64,000 nt of DNA from an uncultured Burkholderiales bacterium (GCA_903949285.1 CAJAYT010000096.1:39838-103837), one strand, 5' to 3'. Shown: positions 9,305 through 18,605, counted from the stretch's first letter. The notes: generated by a model from the sequence alone, not told the origin. Numbers and translations: made by a program.

Positions 9305-9814
9305 TTATTGTTGGGTGAATTCAATAGCGCCGTTTGGCAGGAGGTAAAGCACCAGAGCACGCCCCTTTGTCACAGTCGGTTTGTGTGCACTACCGGGTGG
9401 GCAGACCAGCCACCCCGCGGGGCGCGAGTCGAACTCTGCCTCATCATCAATGGGCATGATCAGATCAATCTCCCCGTTTGGATGGGTGTGGTGCGGGCCC
9501 GCGATGTTCTCCATGAGGACAACGTCAACTGAAAAACCGTGTAATTCTTCGGACGGCTTGAAGATACGCCCGTAACGAATGCCACCTCCCTCGCGGTTAC
9601 ATAGCCAGCCCTTTGAGACCCCTTGCTCGCAGGCCTCTTTGAGCTCCCGGTAAATAGAGGTATCCGGCCCCATGTTTTGATTCAACCACGCGTCCAACTC
9701 GAGATTAATTGCACGGGAGTGAATTTGGGCTGTGATTGACGCAAGTTGATTCTTGAACCGGTCCTGCGCTTGAATGATTTCTTCATCAACGGGTTGGGTG
9801 CTTGCCATGGTCAT
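9305..9814 (-). CDS. DUF4863 protein (4-hydroxylaminobenzoate lyase-like) of the box operon
   Basis: This roughly 169-residue cupin-like protein belongs to the family that includes PnbB-type 4-hydroxylaminobenzoate lyases. Its second half has the cupin-type metal site signature GPHHTHPNGEIDLIMP followed by GWLVCPPGSAHKPTV. Members are common in box clusters, where their role is not settled. Three in-frame starts are possible: TTG at 9817, ATG at 9814 and ATG at 9808. I take the first ATG, and no strong ribosome-binding site decides it. It is the first gene of the minus-strand benzoate operon and diverges from boxR. Confidence 0.82.
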   Translation of the reverse strand: MTMASTQPVDEEIIQAQDRFKNQLASITAQIHSRAINLELDAWLNQNMGPDTSIYRELKEACEQGVSKGWLCNREGGGIRYGRIFKPSEELHGFSVDVVLMENIAGPHHTHPNGEIDLIMPIDDEAEFDSRPAGWLVCPPGSAHKPTVTKGRALVLYLLPNGAIEFTQQ

Positions 9815-9819
9815 CAATA

Positions 9820-9833
9820 TGTATTATTATGCA
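9820..9833. promoter_or_regulatory. Degenerate BoxR-like half-site pair (TGTA-N6-TGCA)
   Basis: TGTA, six bases, then TGCA lies just upstream of the DUF4863 start. It differs by one base from the intact TGCA-N6-TGCA element at 9878-9891 in the same divergent promoter region. It may be a secondary operator for the DUF4863-boxD-bclA operon or a chance match. Confidence 0.35.
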
Positions 9834-9877
9834 TGTCAGAAGATTAGCATGATTTAAACAGCACGTCCAGTATTTTT

Positions 9878-9891
9878 TGCAGTATATTGCA
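9878..9891. promoter_or_regulatory. boxR: Candidate BoxR operator in the DUF4863-boxR divergent region
   Basis: TGCA-GTATAT-TGCA lies 43 bases upstream of the boxR ATG, between the two divergent transcription units. The BzdR/BoxR regulators of Azoarcus are known to use TGCA repeats of this arrangement. The same architecture recurs upstream of boxC, which supports a specific operator. Position suggests autoregulation of boxR and control of the leftward operon. Binding itself is inferred. Confidence 0.65.
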
Positions 9892-9933
9892 TGTTATCGG
9901 GATAATACCTATTTTTGAATACTTTGAGGCAAG

Positions 9934-10815
9934 ATGACAGAGGTCGATGGGATTAAAAACCCTTTATTGGTAGCGCTTGGAGAGCGTGTGCGCGCCCTTC
10001 GGGCTAGGAGGGGCCTTACCCGAAAGGTGTTGGCTACAACCGCAGGTGTCTCTGAGCGGCACCTGGCAAGTCTGGAGTACGGGGAGGGCAACGCATCCAT
10101 TCTTGTATTACAACAAGTTGCTACGGCCCTTCAGTGCTCGCTGGCCGAACTAATAGGGGACGTCACCACCAGTTCCCCAGAGTGGCTACTCATTAGAGAA
10201 ATGCTCAGTCCCCGCACTGAGGAGGATTTGCGAAGGGTACGTCTTCAAGTCTCTGAGATTTTTGGAGTCACCCAGGACCACGCTCGCATCAACCGTATCG
10301 CCTTGATTGGGCTTCGAGGCGCGGGTAAATCCACTCTTGGAGAGCTCTTGGCCAAGGACCTGGGTTACGCCTTTATTGAGTTAAGTCGGGAGATTGAGAA
10401 GTTTGCGGGTTGCAGCATCAGCGAAATTCATAACCTCTACGGCACGCATGCTTACCGTCGCTACGAGCGACGCGCACTAGAGGAGGCCATCCAGATTTAT
10501 CCCGAAGTGGTTATTGCCACCCCAGGCGGTTTGGTCTCCGACACCGCCACACTCAATGAGTTGCTATCGCATTGCTATACCGTCTGGCTCCAAGCTCTCC
10601 CAGAGGATCATTTGTCTCGCGTAGCCGCCCAAGGTGACATGAGACCCATGGCCGGCAGAGCCGAGGCCATTGAAGATCTGAAATTAATTCTAGAGGGGCG
10701 CGCTCCTTTTTACGCAAAGGCCGACGTTACCTTTGATACCAGTGCACAGCCTCTTGAGGAAACCTTCCAGATCCTGCGCGCTCACCTTAGAACGGTCCTA
10801 CCTCTCGCCGTCTAA
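9934..10815 (+). CDS. boxR: BoxR transcriptional regulator (XRE HTH plus shikimate-kinase-like domain)
   Basis: This 293-residue protein has an N-terminal XRE-type helix-turn-helix (about residues 13-70, including TRKVLATTAGVSERHLASL). A shikimate-kinase-like domain follows, with P-loop GLRGAGKST near residues 125-133. This architecture is diagnostic of BoxR/BzdR, in which the kinase-like domain senses benzoyl-CoA and releases the regulator from box promoters. It lies between the leftward bclA-boxD operon and rightward boxCBA, and TGCA-N6-TGCA sites occur on both sides. It is full length with an ATG start. Confidence 0.95.
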   Translation: MTEVDGIKNPLLVALGERVRALRARRGLTRKVLATTAGVSERHLASLEYGEGNASILVLQQVATALQCSLAELIGDVTTSSPEWLLIREMLSPRTEEDLRRVRLQVSEIFGVTQDHARINRIALIGLRGAGKSTLGELLAKDLGYAFIELSREIEKFAGCSISEIHNLYGTHAYRRYERRALEEAIQIYPEVVIATPGGLVSDTATLNELLSHCYTVWLQALPEDHLSRVAAQGDMRPMAGRAEAIEDLKLILEGRAPFYAKADVTFDTSAQPLEETFQILRAHLRTVLPLAV

Positions 10816-10907
10816 CGCTCAAATAGCCCCAACCGACCCATTTAGTTCCTGGTGGTTTTAGGCGTTTACCCTCGGTTGTAAAAAAATGCATGTTAATCCA
10901 ATATTGT

Positions 10908-10921
10908 TGCAATATAATGCA
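10908..10921. promoter_or_regulatory. Candidate BoxR operator upstream of boxC
   Basis: TGCA-ATATAA-TGCA lies 72 bases before the boxC ATG, and a further single TGCA sits at 10887-10890. The arrangement matches the element at 9878-9891. It lies in an AT-rich stretch likely to include the boxCBA promoter, although I could not settle unique -35 and -10 hexamers. Repression by BoxR in the absence of benzoyl-CoA is the expected role. Confidence 0.65.
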
Positions 10922-10993
10922 TAAATATTGGGGCCTGACCTTGAATCAATACAAGTCAGAGGCTCGCATCATTTTTAAACTGGAGACCGATTA

Positions 10994-12661
10994 ATGAATG
11001 AAACGACTCTCGTCAATTACCAAATTGAGCCAAGCCAATACAAGCACTGGTCGGTTAAGTACGAAGGCGAAGTGGCAACGCTTCAGCTCAATATCAATGA
11101 GGACGGGGGAATTAGGCCTGGCTACAAATTAAAACTCAACAGTTACGACTTGGGCGTTGACATTGAGTTGTACGACGCACTCAACCGTATTCGCTTTGAG
11201 CACCCAGAAGTGAAAAGCGTTGTGGTCACGAGTCTACGTGACCGTATCTTTTGCTCGGGTGCAAATATCTTCATGCTTGGACTCTCAACGCATGCTTGGA
11301 AGGTGAATTTTTGTAAATTCACTAACGAAACACGCAACGGTATCGAAGACACCAGTAGGCATAGTGGTTTGAAGTTCGTAGCAGCCGTTAACGGCGCGTG
11401 CGCTGGTGGGGGCTATGAACTGGCCTTGGCTTGTGATGAAATTGTATTGGTCGATGACCGCTCCTCTGCGGTGTCTTTGCCTGAGGTGCCTTTGCTAGGC
11501 GTGCTCCCCGGAACGGGTGGATTGACGCGAGTAACTGACAAACGAAAAGTACGTCACGATCATGCTGATATTTTCTGCACAAGCGTTGAAGGTGTTCGCG
11601 GTCAACGCGCAGTCGAGTGGCGTTTGGTGGATGAAGTGGCAAAGCCTGCTCAGTTTGATGCGGCTGTTCAAGCCAGAGCCGCGCGAACAACACACAACTG
11701 CAAGCGCCCAGGCCTGTCCGCAGCAGGTCAAGGTGTTGCGTTACCCATACTCAAGCGTCAAATGGCTGCAGACAGCATAACTTACGAGTATGTGCAAGTT
11801 GAAATTGACCGGGCCAAGCGCACAGCGACCTTGACGGTGCATTCACCTAAAGGCTCATTGCCAGAGACAATCCAGGCTATCCATGCTGCTGGAGCGAATT
11901 GGTATCCCCTGCAAATGGCCAGGGAGTTAGATGATGCTATTTTGAACCTGCGCACCAATGAGCTCGATATCGGCACTTGGTTGCTTAAGACCGCGGGTGA
12001 CAGCAAGCTGGCGCTGCGCAGTGATGAACTCTTGGCTCAGCACCAAGAACATTGGTTGGTCAATGAAACGATTGGCTTGCTGCGTCGCACCTTAGCACGT
12101 GTGGACGTTACATCACGCTCATTATTTGCACTCATAGATGAGGGCTCTTGTTTTGTTGGCACATTAGCGGAGTTGGCATTTGCTGCAGATCGCGCTTATA
12201 TGCTGGATCTGCCAGATAGCCCTGAAAGAACGCCTCATTTGGCTCTGAGTGAAATGAACTTTGGGTACTTCCCCATGGTTAATCATCAGTCACGGCTACA
12301 ACGACGCTTTTATGAGGAAGTGGGACCTTTAGAGGCTGCGCGTGCCACAGTGGGTCAACTCTTGGATGCACAAAAAACACTGGCACTTGGTTTGGTCACC
12401 GCAGCTCCCGATGATATTGACTGGGCAGACGAAATTCGTCTGGCGGTCGAGGAACGGGCAGCCATGTCCCCCGACAGCCTGACAGGACTCGAGGCGAATT
12501 TGCGGTTTTCTGAAAAAGAAAGCATGGAGACGCGCATTTTTGGTCGCTTATCAGCATGGCAAAACTGGATTTTTAACCGACCCAACGCGGTTGGTGAAAA
12601 AGGAGCTCTCAAGGTCTACGGCAAAGGCGAAAAAGCAGCCTTTGACCTCAACCGCGTTTAA
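10994..12661 (+). CDS. boxC: Benzoyl-CoA-dihydrodiol lyase / 2,3-epoxybenzoyl-CoA dihydrolase (BoxC)
   Basis: This 555-residue crotonase-superfamily enzyme hydrolyses 2,3-epoxybenzoyl-CoA, opening the ring to 3,4-dehydroadipyl-CoA semialdehyde plus formate. The N-terminal crotonase core shows the oxyanion-hole strand RIFCSGANIFMLG and AAVNGACAGGGYELALACD. A second, diverged crotonase-like half follows, which accounts for the length. The ATG has a GGAG ribosome-binding site. It is the first gene of boxCBA, with 24 bases to boxB, and matches known BoxC in length. Confidence 0.96.
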   Translation: MNETTLVNYQIEPSQYKHWSVKYEGEVATLQLNINEDGGIRPGYKLKLNSYDLGVDIELYDALNRIRFEHPEVKSVVVTSLRDRIFCSGANIFMLGLSTHAWKVNFCKFTNETRNGIEDTSRHSGLKFVAAVNGACAGGGYELALACDEIVLVDDRSSAVSLPEVPLLGVLPGTGGLTRVTDKRKVRHDHADIFCTSVEGVRGQRAVEWRLVDEVAKPAQFDAAVQARAARTTHNCKRPGLSAAGQGVALPILKRQMAADSITYEYVQVEIDRAKRTATLTVHSPKGSLPETIQAIHAAGANWYPLQMARELDDAILNLRTNELDIGTWLLKTAGDSKLALRSDELLAQHQEHWLVNETIGLLRRTLARVDVTSRSLFALIDEGSCFVGTLAELAFAADRAYMLDLPDSPERTPHLALSEMNFGYFPMVNHQSRLQRRFYEEVGPLEAARATVGQLLDAQKTLALGLVTAAPDDIDWADEIRLAVEERAAMSPDSLTGLEANLRFSEKESMETRIFGRLSAWQNWIFNRPNAVGEKGALKVYGKGEKAAFDLNRV

Positions 12662-12685
12662 CGATTCAATTTCAAGGAGATTCAC

Positions 12686-14113
12686 ATGACATCCATTAAC
12701 TACAGTGACAAAATACCCAACAACGTCAATTTGTCTGAAGACAGAACCCTCCAACGCGCTTTGGAGCACTGGCAACCTAATTACTTGCAGTGGTGGCAAG
12801 ATATGGGTCCTGACGGATCACAAAACTTTGACGTCTATCTGCGCACCGCTGTCAGCGTAGATCCACAAGGATGGGCTCAGTTTGGCCATGTGAAGATGCC
12901 CGACTATCGTTGGGGTATTTTCTTAAATGCACAGGAACAGGACCGAAAAATCCATTTTGGCGATCATATGGGTGAGGCTGCTTGGCAAGACGTGCCCGGC
13001 GAACACCGTGCTAACCTTCGCAGAATTATCGTCACTCAAGGTGATACAGAGCCAGCATCGGTTGAGCAACAACGCCATCTCGGGCTGACTGCGCCGAGTC
13101 AATACGATTTGCGTAATCTCTTTCAGGTCAATGTTGAGGAGGGTCGTCATTTATGGGCCATGGTGTATTTGCTTCATAAATATTTTGGACGCGATGGTCG
13201 GGAAGAAGCTGAAGCACTGCTTGAGCGCAACAGTGGGAACGCAGATAACCCCAGGATCTTGCAGGCCTTTAACGAGAAAACGCCTGATTGGTTGAGTTTC
13301 TTTATGTTTACCTACTTCACGGATCGTGATGGCAAGTTTCAATTGTGCGCTCTAGCAGAAAGCGCTTTTGATCCACTTGCTCGAACAACCAAATTTATGC
13401 TCACCGAGGAGGCACATCACATGTTTGTTGGCGAATCTGGTGTGGGGCGCGTTATTCAACGCACCGTTGACGCCATGAATCAACTTAAGACGGATGATGT
13501 GGGTAAGCTTCGTGCGGCAGGTGTCATTGACCTACCAACCATTCAGCGCTACATTAACTTCCACTTTAGCGTCACCATTGATCTTTTTGGAGCTGATCAG
13601 TCCTCCAACGCAGCTACTTTTTATAGCTCAGGACTAAAAGGGCGTTACGAAGAGGGTAAGCGAGTAGATGATCATGTGCTCAAAGGCAATACTTATAAGA
13701 TACTTGAAGTTGTTAACGGACAGATTCTTGAAAAAGAAGTGCCCATGCTGAATGCGCTCAACGAAGTACTTCGAGATGATTACATCACCGACTCCAAAGG
13801 AGGGGTCGAGCGTTGGAACAGAATAATCGAGAAAGCTGGAATACCGTTCAAACTAAAAGTGCCACATAAAGCATTTCACAGAAACATCGGCTCACTTGCG
13901 GGCGTGAAGGTGAGTCCCGACGGAAATGTTGTCAGCGATCATGAATGGAATCAGAAAGTTCAAGAATGGCTTCCAACCGATCAGGACCGAGCTTACGTTG
14001 CAAGCTTGATGGGACGAGTCACAGAAACTGGTAAATTCGCAAATTGGATTGCACCCCCAGTCATGGGCATTAACCGTCAACCAGTGGACTTTGAGTACGT
14101 CCGCTTTAATTAA
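12686..14113 (+). CDS. boxB: Benzoyl-CoA 2,3-epoxidase, oxygenase component (BoxB)
   Basis: This 475-residue class I di-iron protein inserts oxygen into benzoyl-CoA to give the 2,3-epoxide. Di-iron ligand motifs are visible: NVEEGRHLW near residues 148-155 and TEEAHHMF near residues 239-246, the EXXH-type pairs placed about 90 residues apart. It works with BoxA, which supplies electrons from NADPH. An AAGGAG-like ribosome-binding site precedes the ATG. The gene lies between boxC and boxA, with 22 bases to boxA. Length and motifs agree with characterised BoxB. Confidence 0.96.
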   Translation: MTSINYSDKIPNNVNLSEDRTLQRALEHWQPNYLQWWQDMGPDGSQNFDVYLRTAVSVDPQGWAQFGHVKMPDYRWGIFLNAQEQDRKIHFGDHMGEAAWQDVPGEHRANLRRIIVTQGDTEPASVEQQRHLGLTAPSQYDLRNLFQVNVEEGRHLWAMVYLLHKYFGRDGREEAEALLERNSGNADNPRILQAFNEKTPDWLSFFMFTYFTDRDGKFQLCALAESAFDPLARTTKFMLTEEAHHMFVGESGVGRVIQRTVDAMNQLKTDDVGKLRAAGVIDLPTIQRYINFHFSVTIDLFGADQSSNAATFYSSGLKGRYEEGKRVDDHVLKGNTYKILEVVNGQILEKEVPMLNALNEVLRDDYITDSKGGVERWNRIIEKAGIPFKLKVPHKAFHRNIGSLAGVKVSPDGNVVSDHEWNQKVQEWLPTDQDRAYVASLMGRVTETGKFANWIAPPVMGINRQPVDFEYVRFN

Positions 14114-14135
14114 TTGACCTAGAGTTATTGCAAAA

Positions 14136-15416
14136 ATGAACGCATCTACTGAACTATTGAAGCAGCATTTGATTGACCCGGAAATTTGCATACGGTGCAA
14201 CACCTGCGAAGCTACTTGCCCGGTAGGTGCGATTACACATGACAGTCGTAATTACGTCGTCATTGCGGATAAGTGTAATTTTTGCATGGCCTGTGTACCC
14301 CCTTGTCCAACTGGATCTATCGATAATTGGCGCACTCGACCCGTGACTGCTGCGTACACGGTGGAAGAACAGTTGTTATGGGATGAACTGCCCGCGCCGC
14401 TCTCAGACACTGAGCTAGAGGGGCTAGGTGCTCGAGTCGACGCGCCGAACGACCCAAAAGCGAACGAAGAGATCTTTGCTCCAGCTTTAGATGCATTTGC
14501 ACGGGATGGGGAGGTGTTCAATTCGGCTCACTACGGAGCTAGCCTACCGCCTTGGTCCGCAGCGCATCCTTACACCAACCTGTATGGTCCTAAAACGCCC
14601 ATCCAAGCAAGCATAGTCGGTAATGTACAAGTCAACGAAGCGGGTACTGATAACGAAACTCACCATATCGTGCTCGACTTTGGTAGCGTGCCGTTTCCAA
14701 TTTTGGAGGGCCAATCCATTGGCATCATTCCCCCAGGCGTTGATGCACAGGGTAAGGCGCATCATGCCCGTCAATACTCAGTTGCAAGCCCACGCAACGG
14801 TGAGCGCCCCGGTTATAACAATGTGTCACTGACCGTTAAACGTGTTGTTGAAGATCATGAGGGTAAAGCAATCAAGGGTGTTGCTTCAAATTATTTGTGT
14901 GATCTGAAAGCAGGCGATACAGTTCAAGTGATTGGACCATTTGGTGCTAGTTTCTTAATGCCAAATCATCCTAAATCAAACATTGTGATGATTTGTACGG
15001 GTACAGGTAGCGCGCCCATGAGAGCCATGACGGAGTGGAGAAGACGTCTGCGTCAAGGGGGAAAGTTTGAAGCGGGCAAACTCCTACTTTTCTTTGGGGC
15101 GCGAACCCAAAAAGAGCTCCCTTATTTTGGACCCCTTCAAAAGTTACCCAAGGATTTTATTGATATCAACCTTGCCTTCTCCCGAGAAAAAGGGCAGAGT
15201 AAGAAATATGTGCAAGACTTAGTGCGCGAGCGAGGAGCAGATTTAGCTCACCTCTTGAAAGATTCAAATACCTACATCTACGTTTGTGGACTTAAAAGTA
15301 TGGAGGAGGGAGTATTGCTTGCCCTGCGAGATATCGTAAATCAAGCCAATTTAAATTGGGAAAGTCTTGCAAAGTCTTTAAAGCAAGAAGGACGATTGCA
15401 CTTAGAAACTTACTAA
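14136..15416 (+). CDS. boxA: Benzoyl-CoA 2,3-epoxidase, reductase component (BoxA)
   Basis: This 426-residue iron-sulfur flavoprotein is the NADPH-dependent reductase for BoxB. Residues about 15-60 form a two-cluster ferredoxin domain ([12 protein letters not shown] and [12 protein letters not shown]). From about residue 140 the protein is a ferredoxin-NADP reductase-like module with the FAD-binding RQYSVASP and the NADP-binding [14 protein letters not shown]. It is the last gene of boxCBA. It converges on the DpgC-like gene, and the 63-base gap contains overlapping dyads. Confidence 0.96.
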   Translation: MNASTELLKQHLIDPEICIRCNTCEATCPVGAITHDSRNYVVIADKCNFCMACVPPCPTGSIDNWRTRPVTAAYTVEEQLLWDELPAPLSDTELEGLGARVDAPNDPKANEEIFAPALDAFARDGEVFNSAHYGASLPPWSAAHPYTNLYGPKTPIQASIVGNVQVNEAGTDNETHHIVLDFGSVPFPILEGQSIGIIPPGVDAQGKAHHARQYSVASPRNGERPGYNNVSLTVKRVVEDHEGKAIKGVASNYLCDLKAGDTVQVIGPFGASFLMPNHPKSNIVMICTGTGSAPMRAMTEWRRRLRQGGKFEAGKLLLFFGARTQKELPYFGPLQKLPKDFIDINLAFSREKGQSKKYVQDLVRERGADLAHLLKDSNTYIYVCGLKSMEEGVLLALRDIVNQANLNWESLAKSLKQEGRLHLETY

Positions 15417-15425
15417 CCATACCTC

Positions 15426-15452
15426 TCTGCAATTTTGTGCAGACTTGCACAA
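15426..15452. terminator. Overlapping dyads between boxA and the DpgC-like gene
   Basis: Two mutually exclusive hairpins share bases here. One has 6-base arms at 15426-15431 and 15438-15443. The other has perfect 7-base arms at 15435-15441 and 15446-15452 with a 4-base loop. Neither is followed by a T-run, so a Rho-independent terminator is not proven. The segment also contains TGCA-N6-TGCA (15428-15441), identical in layout to the candidate BoxR sites. It could be a bidirectional stop between convergent genes or a regulator site. Confidence 0.4.
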
Positions 15453-15479
15453 GTGTTAATCGCCCTATAAGGTAGAGCA

Positions 15480-16892
15480 TTAGGCTGTTGGTTTGTGCTT
15501 TTCTTTCTCCTTGATTTTGCGATTATGAGCGTCCCAGTTTTTCTCCAAATTACTGATCAAGGCATCGCTGAAGTGGCAGTAGGCCTGCTCTTTTGCATAA
15601 ACAGCCATGTATTTTCTGAAATGATCCAAGGGCTCTTGCTCGACACGAAATGCTTTTCTGTTGCCTGAAGCACTCACAACTCCAGAGGCAGAAATGGTTT
15701 CAATGGTTTTAGCAATGGTTTGATCCATCTCCTTGGGATCAACCACATAATCACAAATCATCATTCCCTCGGGACTGGCGCATTCGATTCGCCTTTCCAT
15801 CATGATGGCTTGGCGCGCTACGCGGTCGCCCACAAAACGCGGCAAACGTAAATTCGCTACCCCAGGAATGATGCCCTCCTTTCGCGCGGGCAATGTTAAG
15901 TAAGCGTCACTGCCAGCGATATTAATATCAGTGACAAGTAAGTATTGGCATCCACCGCCAATCGCAAACTTATCAACTGCTGCTATCCAAAGTTTTTCAG
16001 TAGTACGACCCAATATTTCATTGGGGGAGTGCTCAGGGCTTGCAACTCCGCGGTATATCTTATTTACAATTCCCATGTCTCGCTCGATATACCAAAGATA
16101 GGGAATTTTGCCGTTGTACAGGCGCGTTAGGTTGATACCACTGCAAAAAGTCCTACTACCACTGTATTTTCCCTCGTTGATAATGTCTCCGCGCATGACG
16201 ACAATCTTACTGTTCGGATCCAAAATAGCTAGATCTGCAGCAATTTCTGTGTTGGCTAGAGTAATATCGTCTTCGGCGTGTAAATATCTGCCGTGCTGGA
16301 AATACAAATAGCAAGTAGATCCTTCTCTTTTCAGGCTCACGCCCTCTAGCTCAAGCTTACCTGTTCGCGTAAACTCTTCTTGATACTCCTTTGTTCGCGG
16401 GTGAGGTAACAGGGAGGTGTGGCAAAGATGCAGTCCACATTCTTGATTGGCAAGTACATGCCCCAAAAAGATACCTTGATTGATTTCATGGCCATCTTTT
16501 TGACTTTGTAGGAGGTGATCCCCCTCGGCTATGGTTTTTTTACTAACGGTCAACCCTGGAACGAGATCGTTAGCAGCGTGAAGAAGCTCCTCAAGGCGCA
16601 CAAACTGGGTAAGATCGTGGGTGATTTTTTTATAAACTGTCTCAGCATGCAGAAATAAGAACTCTTCCCTCCTAGCCCGAGTAATTTCTAAAACATAAGA
16701 CGCTGCTTTTTGCTCCTCGCCAGATCTTTTGTTCTTGACGGGTAACTTGGATAAGATTTGTTCGCCAAGAAGCCAATATTTAGAACAAACATGGCTGTCT
16801 TTTTGAAAGTCTCCACTCAGTTTTAAAGAATCTTTTGTAAATTCATTTGTCAACGAGTGATCAAGTCCAAGGGATTCAAAATAGTTGTTCAT
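15480..16892 (-). CDS. DpgC-like cofactor-independent dioxygenase (arylacetyl-CoA 1,2-dioxygenase family)
   Basis: This 470-residue protein resembles DpgC, the metal- and cofactor-free (3,5-dihydroxyphenyl)acetyl-CoA 1,2-dioxygenase of glycopeptide biosynthesis. DpgC converts an arylacetyl-CoA plus O2 to an arylglyoxylate and free CoA. It has the DpgC layout: a helical N-terminal domain of about 200 residues followed by a crotonase core. The core shows RTFCSGINLTRLYNGK, then AAVDKFAIGGGCQYLLVTD around residues 303-321, EGIIPGVANLRLPRFVG, and a C-terminal CDYVVDPKEMD. It is the last gene of a run with an acyl-CoA ligase, a thioesterase, a TRAP transporter and IorAB. That setting points to catabolism of an arylacetate rather than antibiotic synthesis. 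Family is fairly sure; the substrate is unknown. Confidence 0.8.
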   Translation of the reverse strand: MNNYFESLGLDHSLTNEFTKDSLKLSGDFQKDSHVCSKYWLLGEQILSKLPVKNKRSGEEQKAASYVLEITRARREEFLFLHAETVYKKITHDLTQFVRLEELLHAANDLVPGLTVSKKTIAEGDHLLQSQKDGHEINQGIFLGHVLANQECGLHLCHTSLLPHPRTKEYQEEFTRTGKLELEGVSLKREGSTCYLYFQHGRYLHAEDDITLANTEIAADLAILDPNSKIVVMRGDIINEGKYSGSRTFCSGINLTRLYNGKIPYLWYIERDMGIVNKIYRGVASPEHSPNEILGRTTEKLWIAAVDKFAIGGGCQYLLVTDINIAGSDAYLTLPARKEGIIPGVANLRLPRFVGDRVARQAIMMERRIECASPEGMMICDYVVDPKEMDQTIAKTIETISASGVVSASGNRKAFRVEQEPLDHFRKYMAVYAKEQAYCHFSDALISNLEKNWDAHNRKIKEKEKHKPTA

Positions 16893-16940
16893 GATGTGTA
16901 CTTTAATTGATAGTTACGATCTTTGTGCATTATTTTGGAC

Positions 16941-18605
16941 TTACTCGTTGAGCCCAAATTCTTCAATGACCATCTGCCGCATTCTGAATTTCTGAACCTT
17001 GCCAGATGCTGTACTTGGGTATTCATCAACAAATTTAATGTAATGAGGAATTTTGAAAGAAGAAATTTTCCCCTTGCAACGGGATTTAAGATCCTCAATG
17101 CCAAGTTGATGGCCGGGTTTGAGCTTGATCCACGCAGCGAGTTGTTCGCCGTAGAGTGAGTCGGGAACACCAAAGACTTGGGCATCAGCAATCTCTGGTA
17201 ACTGGTGAAAGAATTCTTCTATTTCTCTTGGGTAGATGTTCTCACCTGCGCGTATCACCATATCCTTGATTCGACCCACAATACAAACACAGCCGTCCTC
17301 TCGCATTTGGGCAAGGTCTCCAGAGTGCATCCAACCCTCCTCATCGATTGCACTTTGTGTTGCCTCTGGATTATTCCAATAGCCAAGCATCACGGAATAA
17401 CCTCGAACACAAAGTTCGCCAGGCTGACCCAATGCGACTGTGGATCCGTCTTGAGGATCAATAATCTTGATTTCAATATGTGGGTGAACAACACCTACAG
17501 TGTTAGCGCGCTGTTCTACTGATTGTTGGGGGAGGCATTGCAAAGACATGGGAGAAGTCTCTGTCATGCCGTAGCTGCTGCACAGTCCGATCATATGCAT
17601 TTTGTCAATAGCGGCTTTGAAAACCTCAGAGGGGCAGGGCGAAGCTCCCATCAACCCAGTTCGCAGTGTTTTCATCCGCTCGGTGGAGAAACTGGGGTGA
17701 TTGAGGATGGCTATGTACATCATGGGGACACCATAAAATACGGTGCACTTCTCTGAGTCAATGACCTTAATGGTCTGCTCTACATCAAAACTCTCTGATG
17801 GGAAAACAATGGACGCACCTTGTGCGAACGCAGCCAAAACACCTACTACGCTTCCAAAGCAGTGAAACATTGGAACGGGTAAGCAGATGATATCTGAGGG
17901 CGTAAATCCAAACCTTAATCCAATTTGGTTTGCATTATTGAGCATATTGTGCTGGGAAAGGGTCGCACCTTTAGGGTGTCCCGTAGTACCAGATGTGTAT
18001 TGAATACTTGCAGGGCTTTTGGAATCAACTTTACACACAAATGTCTGTAATTGAGTCTCAGTGATTTGATCTGAATTTAATAGAAAATCTCCCCAGCCCA
18101 TCACTGATTTGTGTTCTTTGTGTGTGAAATCTGTACTATCAAAATCGACAATGAGCTCCAGGCAACTCTGCCTAGATTGAACGTTTAAAGCAAAGCTTAA
18201 GCAGTTATATGCTCTAAATTTAGGTGTTAGGAATAATATTTTGCACTGCGCATGATTCACTGTGTATTCAAGCTCGTTTTCTTTATATGCCGGATTGATG
18301 TGAACCAAAATAGCACCAATCCGTGATACAGCAAACTGCAAAATGATCCATTCGCTTCGGTTGGTACTCCAAACACCAACTCGGTCCCCACTTTTGATGC
18401 CCTTAGACAGGAGAGCTTTGCTGGCTTGAATGACTTGTGAGTGCAGTTCTTTATAGCTAAATCGGTGATTTTGGAGAACGCTCACAACGGCGGGTCTGGT
18501 GCCAAATGCTTTTACGGCATTGTCTAGGAATTCACCCATATTTGAGTGAATTAAGGGGGATGTTGTATCACCCTTTACGTAGGAGATTTTGGTTATATTT
18601 TCCAT
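16941..18605 (-). CDS. AMP-forming acyl-CoA ligase, probably for an arylacetate or related acid
   Basis: This 554-residue ANL-superfamily ligase has AMP-binding motif YTSGTTGHPKGATLS near residue 210, SSYGMTETSPMS further on, MHSGDLAQMREDG, and the C-terminal catalytic Lys in PSTASGKVQKFRMRQ. It resembles medium-chain/FadD-like ligases more than PaaK or BclA. It lies 48 bases upstream of the DpgC-like gene and follows the thioesterase gene, so it most likely makes the CoA thioester that the dioxygenase uses. A fatty or alicyclic acid substrate cannot be ruled out from sequence. Confidence 0.82.
   Translation of the reverse strand: MENITKISYVKGDTTSPLIHSNMGEFLDNAVKAFGTRPAVVSVLQNHRFSYKELHSQVIQASKALLSKGIKSGDRVGVWSTNRSEWIILQFAVSRIGAILVHINPAYKENELEYTVNHAQCKILFLTPKFRAYNCLSFALNVQSRQSCLELIVDFDSTDFTHKEHKSVMGWGDFLLNSDQITETQLQTFVCKVDSKSPASIQYTSGTTGHPKGATLSQHNMLNNANQIGLRFGFTPSDIICLPVPMFHCFGSVVGVLAAFAQGASIVFPSESFDVEQTIKVIDSEKCTVFYGVPMMYIAILNHPSFSTERMKTLRTGLMGASPCPSEVFKAAIDKMHMIGLCSSYGMTETSPMSLQCLPQQSVEQRANTVGVVHPHIEIKIIDPQDGSTVALGQPGELCVRGYSVMLGYWNNPEATQSAIDEEGWMHSGDLAQMREDGCVCIVGRIKDMVIRAGENIYPREIEEFFHQLPEIADAQVFGVPDSLYGEQLAAWIKLKPGHQLGIEDLKSRCKGKISSFKIPHYIKFVDEYPSTASGKVQKFRMRQMVIEEFGLNE

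Noticed and set aside
15480..16892. Treating the DpgC-like gene as an ordinary enoyl-CoA hydratase
   Set aside because: Its length (470 residues), long helical N-terminus and GINLTRLYNGK/IIPGVANLRLPRF patterns fit DpgC rather than a 260-residue hydratase.
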